DNA of 5,853 nucleotides. Origin: Candidatus Bathyarchaeota archaeon (GTDB lineage Archaea > Thermoproteota > Bathyarchaeia > 40CM-2-53-6 > RBG-13-38-9). The translations under genes were made by a program, and so were the position numbers. The DNA lies in NCBI GenBank assembly GCA_026015225.1, contig JAOZGV010000139.1, positions 1 through 5,853 on the forward strand, written 5' to 3'. Under the pieces are notes generated by a model that saw nothing but the letters and a program-made list of their open reading frames with translations, was not told the DNA's origin and did no database searches. How positions within the stretch are numbered: position 1 is the first letter of the stretch; the number at the start of each line of letters is the position of its first letter. Of the stretch, positions 1 to 4,084 are shown piece after piece.

Positions 1-1191
1 AAATTGTCGATAAAATTCTTTGTCAGCACACCATGCTTCCTGTCTTTTTCCAATTTGGTAATTTTTTTTAATCCAAATTCTTGCTGAATCGTGATTTGGG
101 GATTCATCAATATGTATTAAATTTCCATCATCTCTTCCAAATTCTAACTTAAAGTCTGGAATTATGAATCCCTTTTGGTTGGCAACATTAGTGTAATACT
201 CATATAATTTGAAAGTGGCGTCTTCAAGTATTTTCCACTCTTCTTTTGTAACTAAACCCATATCAATTGATTCTTCTTTTGTTATGGGCATATCATGTCC
301 TGCATCAGCTTTGGTAGTAGGAGTCAAAAGAACTTCTGGCAGTTCTTCTGCAAGTTGGAGTCCATTTGGGAGTTTATGTCCATAAAATTCCCTCTTGCCT
401 TTTTTATATTCGCGGTACAATGAACCATAAAGATAGCCCCGAATTACCCACTCAATATCTACCCTTCTGGTTTTTTTGACCAACATCATCGTAACGTCTG
501 GGGCATCGATAAAATGATTGGGGAAAATCCTATTGGTCTGTTTAAACCACCACACAGAAAGAAGATTTAATGACATTCCCTTGCCTTCTATCTCCGTGAT
601 AGAATTGACATCAAAAGCAGATATCCGATCACTTGAGTTTATCAATAATTTATTTTCTAAATCATAAACTTCTCTTACTTTTCCCTTTAAATAAAGAGGC
701 AATCCTAATGGAGTTTTAATAGAAAGGTCTTCATTATCTGTGAAAAAAGTCTCCACGACTTTCATTTTCCTTTCATTAATTTCCTTCTCATCATAGATTT
801 TTTTTTTGGACTTTTCATTTAGAATTTGCAAAACTTCTTTTAAGCTTCTCGCAAGATTCACTTTTAATCCTCTAGGAAGTTTTGTACTAGAGAAAACTTT
901 TGCTTTGCCATATTTAACTAAATCCGGAGGATAGGCGATCACAAGTTTTTCTGTATTTGCCGAAGTAGCCCCTGAAAGAGCATCCGAAAGACCAGCAACT
1001 GTAATAAATGCAATTGTATCAATAACGCTATAATCATCAATTATCTTTTGAAGATAAGAAGGCGTTCTATGAGCAGATGCCGTCCTGTATATTACATCAA
1101 TTTCATTATCTTCTAGAAAATTCCCAAGCTCCTTACAGAATTCTCTATCAGAACGCGATCCTTTAATTATAATGACTTTGCCGCTCTTCAT
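1..1191 (-). CDS. purEC: Bifunctional PurE-PurC fusion: AIR carboxylase / SAICAR synthetase (3'-truncated by window edge)
   Basis: Two consecutive steps of de novo purine synthesis in one cytoplasmic polypeptide: AIR to CAIR (PurE), then ATP-dependent addition of aspartate to give SAICAR (PurC). The frame is open for 397 codons to the left edge. Residues 1-125 are PurE: GSRSD at 11-15 and SAHRTP at 39-44, whose His41 matches the catalytic His of the family. The part VAGLSDALSGATSANT (65-80), PP at 88-89 and VFSSTKLPRGL (99-109) resembles class II (animal-type, CO2-using) AIR carboxylase rather than bacterial N5-CAIR mutase. A charged linker of about 25 residues follows. From about 160 the PurC domain shows GKVREVYDL (170-178), SSDRISAFDV (186-195), EWVIRGYLYGS (247-257), KADAGHDMPI (294-303) and DESPNHDSARIW (362-373). 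Probably only some tens of C-terminal residues are missing. I chose ATG 1191; an in-frame GTG at 1203 is possible, and an in-frame stop lies just above it. No clear Shine-Dalgarno is visible. The fusion call is secure; the class II assignment is inferred. Confidence 0.93.
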   Translation of the reverse strand, partial: MKSGKVIIIKGSRSDREFCKELGNFLEDNEIDVIYRTASAHRTPSYLQKIIDDYSVIDTIAFITVAGLSDALSGATSANTEKLVIAYPPDLVKYGKAKVFSSTKLPRGLKVNLARSLKEVLQILNEKSKKKIYDEKEINERKMKVVETFFTDNEDLSIKTPLGLPLYLKGKVREVYDLENKLLINSSDRISAFDVNSITEIEGKGMSLNLLSVWWFKQTNRIFPNHFIDAPDVTMMLVKKTRRVDIEWVIRGYLYGSLYREYKKGKREFYGHKLPNGLQLAEELPEVLLTPTTKADAGHDMPITKEESIDMGLVTKEEWKILEDATFKLYEYYTNVANQKGFIIPDFKLEFGRDDGNLIHIDESPNHDSARIWIKKNYQIGKRQEAWCADKEFYRQF

Positions 1192-1215
1192 TGAATTGTT
1201 CACAATATTATTTCA

Positions 1216-1241
1216 GTGAATGGGTTACAATTAAAATTCAC
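1216..1241. repeat. Inverted repeat GTGAAT-N14-ATTCAC around the purEC TATA candidate
   Basis: A perfect 6-bp inverted repeat has arms at 1216-1221 and 1236-1241. The spacer holds the AT-rich TATA candidate of purEC. Arms flanking a TATA box could form an operator that occludes TBP. They could also fold in the leader RNA if transcription starts farther upstream. No purine-responsive regulator is visible in the window, so a role is inference only. Confidence 0.4.
1230..1238 (-). promoter_or_regulatory. Probable TATA-like box for purEC
   Basis: On the minus strand the stretch reads AATTTTAAT. Its centre lies about 43 nt above ATG 1191 and about 31 nt above the alternative GTG 1203, so a start site near 1208 would leave a short leader of 5-18 nt. 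It is a weak match to an archaeal TATA box, but it is the best AT-rich candidate at a suitable distance. It sits between the arms of an inverted repeat. Confidence 0.35.
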
Positions 1242-1251
1242 CCTTACGCTA

Positions 1252-1275
1252 TTAAGGTTAAGGCTTAGGCTTACT
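1252..1275. repeat. Degenerate hexamer tandem repeat upstream of purEC
   Basis: On the plus strand four adjacent hexamers read TTAAGG, TTAAGG, CTTAGG, CTTACT: two identical units and two that drift. The block lies about 60-85 nt above the purEC start codon, upstream of its probable TATA box, where an archaeal activator could bind. A CCTTA...TAAGG mini-hairpin (1242-1246 with 1253-1257) uses the first unit. It may be a regulator site array or simple slippage. Confidence 0.45.
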
Positions 1276-1378
1276 TACGATGGGATTTGCTTTGGTTTTG
1301 TAATATTCGATAATTTTGTGTACATATCAAAAATAAAAAAATACTATTTTATCATGAAAACTGCTTTAATTTAAGAGT

Positions 1379-1385
1379 GCGCGCG
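1379..1385. other. CG-alternating tract GCGCGCG, copy 1
   Basis: Seven alternating G/C bases stand in very AT-rich non-coding DNA, in the context TGCGCGCGTTTT on the plus strand. The tract lies 43 nt past the stop of the zinc-ribbon gene on the minus strand, right after a hairpin. A second, longer copy in the same context and relative position follows the GH13 gene (4066-4074). No other GCGCGC occurs in the window. Confidence 0.6.
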
Positions 1386-1389
1386 TTTT

Positions 1390-1413
1390 AGCTGAATAAT
1401 ATTTTTATCAGCT
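1390..1413 (-). terminator. Hairpin downstream of the zinc-ribbon gene, possible 3' end
   Basis: Arms AGCTGA (1390-1395) and TCAGCT (1408-1413) pair perfectly, and TAA/TTA just inside extend the stem to about 9 bp with one bulged A. It begins about 15 nt after the TAA of the zinc-ribbon gene. On the minus strand it is followed by AAAACG rather than a U-run; on the plus strand a T-rich stretch follows (1419-1430). It is therefore not a textbook terminator, and could be an mRNA 3'-end stabiliser or processing element. Confidence 0.4.
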
Positions 1414-1428
1414 CAGTCATTTCTCTTT

Positions 1429-1599
1429 TTAATTTAGAATTTCCCCGCAGCAAATACAATATTTTGCGTTTCTGATTTGGCCATTTCTTGAAATGACCAG
1501 GATTCTATCAAATCTATGACCCGATTTTGCACAATTATCACACTCAATTTGCGTCCCTTCTAACTCTTCTAAGACTAGTTTTGTAGATATTTCAGCCAT
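1429..1599 (-). CDS. Zinc-ribbon miniprotein, 56 aa
   Basis: Function unknown. The protein is 56 residues, with two CxxC pairs: C20-D-N-C23 and C48-I-C-C51, the second followed by Gly as in zinc-ribbon knuckles. About 24 residues separate them, with a VISRNGQIR beta-hairpin-like stretch. This suggests a single zinc-binding ribbon of the kind used in nucleic-acid or protein contacts. I chose ATG 1599 because GAGGG lies 7 nt upstream (1607-1611). An upstream ATG at 1626 would give 65 residues (MLFSYEGIC...), but it would lie only about 14 nt below the TATA centre, too close to be transcribed from that box. A strong TATA-like element at 1634-1647 predicts a start near 1614 and a leader of about 15 nt that includes the GAGGG. 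No partner gene follows within 230 bp, so it is probably monocistronic. That it is a real gene is fairly sure; its role is not. Confidence 0.75.
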   Translation of the reverse strand: MAEISTKLVLEELEGTQIECDNCAKSGHRFDRILVISRNGQIRNAKYCICCGEILN

Positions 1600-1606
1600 A
1601 CATATT

Positions 1607-1611
1607 CCCTC
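1607..1611 (-). promoter_or_regulatory. Shine-Dalgarno GAGGG deciding the zinc-ribbon start
   Basis: On the minus strand GAGGG precedes ATG 1599 by 7 nt, a good fit to the archaeal anti-SD CCUCC. It lies inside the longer reading frame that begins at 1626, which argues for the shorter protein. Confidence 0.6.
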
Positions 1612-1633
1612 ATAACTAAATAGCATAACGCTG

Positions 1634-1647
1634 TTATAAAAATATAT
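1634..1647 (-). promoter_or_regulatory. TATA-like promoter element of the zinc-ribbon gene
   Basis: The minus strand reads ATATATTTTTATAA. Its centre at about 1640 puts the expected transcription start near 1614, just upstream of the GAGGG ribosome site. It is one of the best TATA-like matches in the window. Confidence 0.55.
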
Positions 1648-1666
1648 CTAAGATTCAGGGACTAAA

Positions 1667-1710
1667 ATCATGCTTAATGATGCGAGTTCGCAATTACTTC
1701 ATTTCGAAAT
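1667..1710. repeat. Cluster of three short palindromes between divergent promoters
   Basis: Three inverted repeats occur within 44 bp: ATCAT-GCTTA-ATGAT (1667-1681), TGCGA-GT-TCGCA (1681-1692, sharing its first T with the previous one), and ATTTCGAAAT (1701-1710, perfect, no spacer). They lie between the divergent promoters of the zinc-ribbon and 96-aa genes, upstream of both TATA elements. They could be binding sites for dimeric regulators. No gene is visible in 1650-1780. Confidence 0.45.
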
Positions 1711-1780
1711 ATCGAGCAATCCCTTTTTTGTATCATGTGTAGTGCAAGAAAAATACAACCTATACAACACAAAATTTGTT

Positions 1781-1796
1781 ATTTCTAATGAGAAAT
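1781..1796. promoter_or_regulatory. Operator-like inverted repeat ATTTCT-AATG-AGAAAT overlapping BRE
   Basis: A perfect 6+6 bp inverted repeat with a 4-bp spacer ends two bases before the TATA box of the 96-aa gene. Its right arm, AGAAAT, falls where TFB contacts DNA (BRE) and fits the purine-rich BRE pattern. A protein bound here would compete with, or recruit, TFB. A second near-palindrome, ACAAAATTTGT (1769-1779), lies just upstream. Confidence 0.45.
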
Positions 1797-1798
1797 CA

Positions 1799-1805
1799 TT
1801 ATAAA
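1799..1805 (+). promoter_or_regulatory. TATA box TTATAAA of the 96-aa gene
   Basis: TTATAAA is centred 26 nt upstream of ATG 1828, so transcription should start at or next to the A of the start codon. This is the classic geometry of a leaderless archaeal mRNA. There is no Shine-Dalgarno before 1828, which agrees. Confidence 0.6.
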
Positions 1806-1827
1806 CCTTCAACGTTTTTCAATACTT

Positions 1828-2118
1828 ATGCCCCCTCCAAAATATAGTTTTAGGGTTTCAATAGATCCAGAGTCTCTTCAAGATTTTGAACGGTTTTTCT
1901 TAAACGTAGCTATTTTTTCAGGAAAAAAAGATCTAAATGCGGATGTAATTCAAATTCAAATAAGCGGCTTAAGAAGTGATAATTGGGAAACTGTGAGTAG
2001 AATTGGTGTTTATAGAGACGAGCAAGGATATAGAGAACTTCCCCCACTCAAGCCACCAGAACCAAAACAAGAATCGATCAAGCTTTCTAAAGAAGAAATT
2101 ATGGAAGGACTATCGTAA
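1828..2118 (+). CDS. Hypothetical protein, 96 aa, unrecognised
   Basis: I do not recognise the family. The protein is soluble in appearance, with no signal peptide, membrane segment or Cys pairs. Residues 1-65 alternate hydrophobic and polar positions (YSFRVSI, DVIQIQISGL, ISRIGVYRD-like stretches), suggesting a small alpha/beta fold. Then comes a Pro-rich linker, PPLKPPEPK, at about 72-80, and a charged, probably helical tail (KLSKEEIMEGL). The start at ATG 1828 is supported by a TATA box centred 26 nt upstream; there is no ribosome site. It is read away from the zinc-ribbon gene and toward the stalked surface protein, so no operon partner exists in the window. Codon use looks like that of its neighbours. 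The coding call rests on promoter geometry and length; the function is unknown. Confidence 0.68.
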   Translation: MPPPKYSFRVSIDPESLQDFERFFLNVAIFSGKKDLNADVIQIQISGLRSDNWETVSRIGVYRDEQGYRELPPLKPPEPKQESIKLSKEEIMEGLS

Positions 2119-2128
2119 GATTCTGAAT

Positions 2129-2146
2129 GAAATGCATTTCTTTTAT
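2129..2146 (+). terminator. Palindrome GAAATGCATTTC plus T-rich tail after the 96-aa gene
   Basis: A 12-bp perfect palindrome (2129-2140) begins 11 nt after the TAA at 2116-2118 and runs into TTTTATT. The palindrome has no spacer, so any RNA hairpin would lose its central bases to the loop. T-rich stretches alone often end archaeal transcripts. A second all-AT palindrome, ATTATTAATAAT (2167-2178), is followed by T's to 2182. Confidence 0.35.
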
Positions 2147-2210
2147 TGCTAACGGTCAACATGAATATTATTAATAATTTTTAGTGAATGGTTAGTTCAA
2201 TTAAACTAGA

Positions 2211-3203
2211 TTATTGCCGTTTATTTAAAACGAATATTAAAATTATTACAAGAAAAATGACAATCGCAGCGACAACTATTATTATAGTTGGTGGCCCATC
2301 CAGTGTTTTTGGCATAAGCAGATCAGTGGTTTCCGATTCAAAATCTGAAGTTCTGGTTGTAGAAGTGATTTGTGTAGTTGTAGTTTTTGTAATTATATGT
2401 TCTGAACTAGATTCAGTGGAAGGTGGGAGAGTAGTTGGAGTTTGTGTTATTTTTTCATAATTAGTTGCGAATGAAAAACTAATCCATGTATATGGTTTCT
2501 TATAGTGGCTCAAACTTGGTAAGGATATGAATCTAGGCATAACAGCACCTCTACCATCTCCTTCATAAGAGTTCGCAAGTGTTCTGCTATAATCTAATGC
2601 GTTTGCACTAAAACCAATCTCTGACTTAAATCCAATGATGTCTCTAGGTATGGCAAATTCATATATCAAATGTGGAGAAATTGAGTATGGATCATCCGAG
2701 GCATCATTAGTAGATGCTGCTTTCAATCCAGCTATTTCCTTATTAGATAAAACCCAGTCTTTTCCGTTTCCATTCCAAATAACCTTCTTAACAGAATTTG
2801 CTTTCCAACTTAACTCTATCATATAATCATCGAGTTGTGGAGCACTGGCTTTATCATTATTAATATCTAATCTTATTCTTCCTGAATCATTGTCTTGGAT
2901 TGTTTTATCTGCAGTATAATCCATCATTATGTACAAAAATTCCTTATCGTCTTTGATCAAAAAGTAACCAAATGTACTTCCACTGAAAAAACGACCAGTG
3001 CCTTTATCATACAAACTTTTTTTAAGCTCAAATTTAACCGCGTCTTCCCACTCGTTTATTGCAGTCCATTTTCCATCGATTGTGACTTCTATCAAGGAAG
3101 GATTACTTATGATGATAGGTTCTCCAAAGCTCATATTAACAGAAAATATTGTGAATATGGTGCATATGATGATTACATATCCTATTTTTCGAAAATACTT
3201 CAT
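2211..3203 (-). CDS. Secreted, membrane-anchored surface protein with DOMON/CBM9-like domain and Thr-rich stalk, 330 aa
   Basis: Predicted to act outside the cytoplasmic membrane. Residues 1-27 are a signal peptide: basic MKYFRK, a hydrophobic core, and a likely cut near SFG/EP. Residues about 38-245 form a beta-rich domain that opens with VTIDGKWTAINEWEDAV, a pattern typical of DOMON-like and CBM9-like modules that bind sugars or heme-type ligands; later landmarks are RIRLDINND (109-117), YEFAIPRDIIGF (181-192) and AMPRF-like VMPRF (221-225). Residues about 252-300 are very rich in Thr and Ser, as expected for an O-glycosylated wall-spanning stalk. Residues 305-327 are a hydrophobic membrane segment followed by the basic tail NKRQ. 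I see no sortase motif or PEFG-type sorting tail. ATG 3201-3203 is the only good start. The gene is monocistronic, divergent from the DUF2721-like gene and convergent with the 96-aa gene. The architecture is secure; the ligand and the exact domain family are inference. Confidence 0.85.
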   Translation of the reverse strand: MKYFRKIGYVIIICTIFTIFSVNMSFGEPIIISNPSLIEVTIDGKWTAINEWEDAVKFELKKSLYDKGTGRFFSGSTFGYFLIKDDKEFLYIMMDYTADKTIQDNDSGRIRLDINNDKASAPQLDDYMIELSWKANSVKKVIWNGNGKDWVLSNKEIAGLKAASTNDASDDPYSISPHLIYEFAIPRDIIGFKSEIGFSANALDYSRTLANSYEGDGRGAVMPRFISLPSLSHYKKPYTWISFSFATNYEKITQTPTTLPPSTESSSEHIITKTTTTQITSTTRTSDFESETTDLLMPKTLDGPPTIIIVVAAIVIFLVIILIFVLNKRQ

Positions 3204-3252
3204 AATTTCAAATTTACAGATTTATTGACTAGAAAATCTTTTGGTTTGCCTT

Positions 3253-3280
3253 GGATTAATTAAAAATATATCCGGATTAA
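3253..3280 (-). promoter_or_regulatory. Putative promoter of the surface-protein gene, bracketed by GGATTAA direct repeats
   Basis: On the minus strand the block holds GATATATTTTTAATT, a TATA-like stretch (about 3260-3272) that would give a leader of roughly 40 nt. Plus-strand GGATTAA copies at 3253-3259 and 3274-3280 flank it, 21 bp apart. A weaker alternative, AATAAA near 3224-3230, lies about 24 nt from ATG 3203 and would give a leaderless mRNA. Neither has a ribosome site before the ATG, so the choice is open. Confidence 0.35.
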
Positions 3281-3294
3281 ACATAATATGTAGT

Positions 3295-3305
3295 TGTGTA
3301 ACACA
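3295..3305. promoter_or_regulatory. Operator-like palindrome TGTGT-A-ACACA between divergent promoters
   Basis: A perfect 5+1+5 bp palindrome lies 10 bp upstream of the TTTTATAT element of the DUF2721-like gene and about 25 bp beyond the probable promoter of the surface-protein gene. It could serve both directions. No cognate regulator is in the window. Confidence 0.4.
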
Positions 3306-3313
3306 CAGAAACA

Positions 3314-3322
3314 CTTTTATAT
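3314..3322 (+). promoter_or_regulatory. TATA-like box upstream of the DUF2721-like gene
   Basis: CTTTTATAT follows a purine-rich BRE-like GAAACA. It predicts transcription from about 3343, giving a leader of about 125 nt, unusually long beside the leaderless genes here. Another AT-rich tract (3379-3394) could drive a shorter transcript instead. Confidence 0.4.
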
Positions 3323-3351
3323 CTTATTAACTTACGTTAAAAACAAGGAAA

Positions 3352-3394
3352 AGAAAGACGAAAAACATCTTTCTATCCAATTTAATTTTTTTTT
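3352..3394 (+). other. Leader hairpin followed by a T-tract
   Basis: AGAAAGA (3352-3358) pairs with TCTTTCT (3368-3374) around a 9-nt loop, and a run of nine T's ends at 3394. If transcription starts near 3343, the RNA up to the T-tract would be a roughly 50-nt transcript, either an early-termination point or a small RNA. The stem is AU-rich and weak, so this is tentative. A tiny reading frame (ATG 3402, TGA 3426-3428) follows. Confidence 0.25.
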
Positions 3395-3458
3395 GGGTAT
3401 TATGAAGATAAGAGAAAATTCCATTTGACTAGAAATTGTCCGATAGATAAAACTTTCC

Positions 3459-3464
3459 GAGGTG
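3459..3464 (+). promoter_or_regulatory. Shine-Dalgarno GAGGTG deciding the start of the DUF2721-like gene
   Basis: GAGGTG ends 6 nt before ATG 3471 and only 3 nt before ATG 3468. It overlaps the upstream GTG at 3462, which makes that GTG part of the ribosome site rather than the start codon. Confidence 0.65.
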
Positions 3465-3470
3465 TTGATG

Positions 3471-4040
3471 ATGGATGTGGGTAACGTTATTTTAGGGTCG
3501 ATAGACATAGTAGATTTTTTTCAGAGAGTATTGGTTCCAGTACTTATGATTAGCGGCATAGGATTATTTATTCTAGTAATTCAGACAAGATACGGCAGAA
3601 TCGTTGATAGAATAAGGACTCTAAATATGGAAAGGAGAGAATTAATAAAACAGACTCTTATAAAAAGAATTTCAAAGTTTGAAAAAATCTGGAATGATAA
3701 TAGATTACAATGCCTTCAAGAGCAAATGGCAATACTTCTACGACGTGGAAAATTATTAAAGGATTCCTTAAGATTTATGTTCATTGTCATATTTTCTTCA
3801 ATCGCATCGTCTCTTATCTTATTCATTGAGCAAATAACTAAAGCGCCCCTCTCTTCAATTGTATTATCTCTCTTTGTTTTTGGAATCATTATGCTCTTCA
3901 TAGCATGCATAAATGTAATAAAAGAGGTATCAAATTCTTATAATGCAGTAATTTATGATATCGATACATATACGCCTCAAAAATATTTAGTTAAAAATAA
4001 ACTTGATTTGCTCTCTATTGTTAAGGAGAAAGACAATTAG
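3471..4040 (+). CDS. DUF2721-like integral membrane protein, 189 aa
   Basis: Function unknown. Three hydrophobic segments are visible: residues about 18-38, 99-119 and 126-150. The first is followed directly by TRYGRIVDRIRTL (39-51), which closely resembles the conserved motif after the first helix in DUF2721 membrane proteins, best known from cyanobacteria and proteobacteria. A long charged region (about 50-98, rich in Arg, Lys, Glu, Gln) separates helix 1 from helices 2-3 and is probably an amphipathic or coiled cytoplasmic segment. A soluble tail of about 38 residues ends in KEKDN. I chose ATG 3471 because GAGGTG sits 6 nt before it; the frame is also open from GTG 3462, TTG 3465 and ATG 3468. 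The gene is divergent from the surface-protein gene and converges on the GH13 gene with only 44 bp between the stops. The family match is from memory of the motif. Confidence 0.8.
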   Translation: MDVGNVILGSIDIVDFFQRVLVPVLMISGIGLFILVIQTRYGRIVDRIRTLNMERRELIKQTLIKRISKFEKIWNDNRLQCLQEQMAILLRRGKLLKDSLRFMFIVIFSSIASSLILFIEQITKAPLSSIVLSLFVFGIIMLFIACINVIKEVSNSYNAVIYDIDTYTPQKYLVKNKLDLLSIVKEKDN

Positions 4041-4065
4041 ATATGTTCTGAATCTTAATGAAAAT

Positions 4066-4074
4066 GCGCGCGCG
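4066..4074. other. CG-alternating tract GCGCGCGCG, copy 2
   Basis: Nine alternating G/C bases in the 44-bp gap between two converging genes, in the context TGCGCGCGCGTTTG. On the minus strand it follows the GH13 stop by 10 nt and reads AAACGCGCGCGCATTTT, ending in a short U-run. Copy 1 (1379-1385) shares the flanks TGCGCGCG...TTT and also lies just past a minus-strand gene. Confidence 0.6.
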
Positions 4075-4084
4075 TTTGTTATAT

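Noticed and set aside
1252..1275. TTAAGG/TTAGGC-like hexamers as a telomere or CRISPR-type array
   Set aside because: Only four degenerate units, no spacers and no chromosome end; better read as a promoter repeat.
1681..1692. TGCGAGTTCGCA considered as a T-arm (GTTCGA-like) of a tRNA
   Set aside because: No matching acceptor, D or anticodon arms occur nearby; the stem stands alone.
2188..2460. A 90-codon plus-strand open frame rich in Val and Ile
   Set aside because: It is antisense to the Thr-rich stalk and membrane helix of the surface protein; ACN and ATN codons read backward give Val/Ser-rich nonsense. It has no promoter or ribosome site.
2895..3263. Plus-strand open frames of 122 and 76 codons over the 5' half of the surface-protein gene
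   Set aside because: They lie antisense to a protein with a clear signal peptide and domain pattern, and show no family features or start signals.
3402..3428. Eight-codon reading frame in the leader of the DUF2721-like gene
   Set aside because: Too short and without a ribosome site to call as a gene; noted only as part of the leader.
3716..3910. Minus-strand 64-codon frame inside the DUF2721-like gene
   Set aside because: Antisense to membrane helices of a well-supported gene; no promoter geometry.
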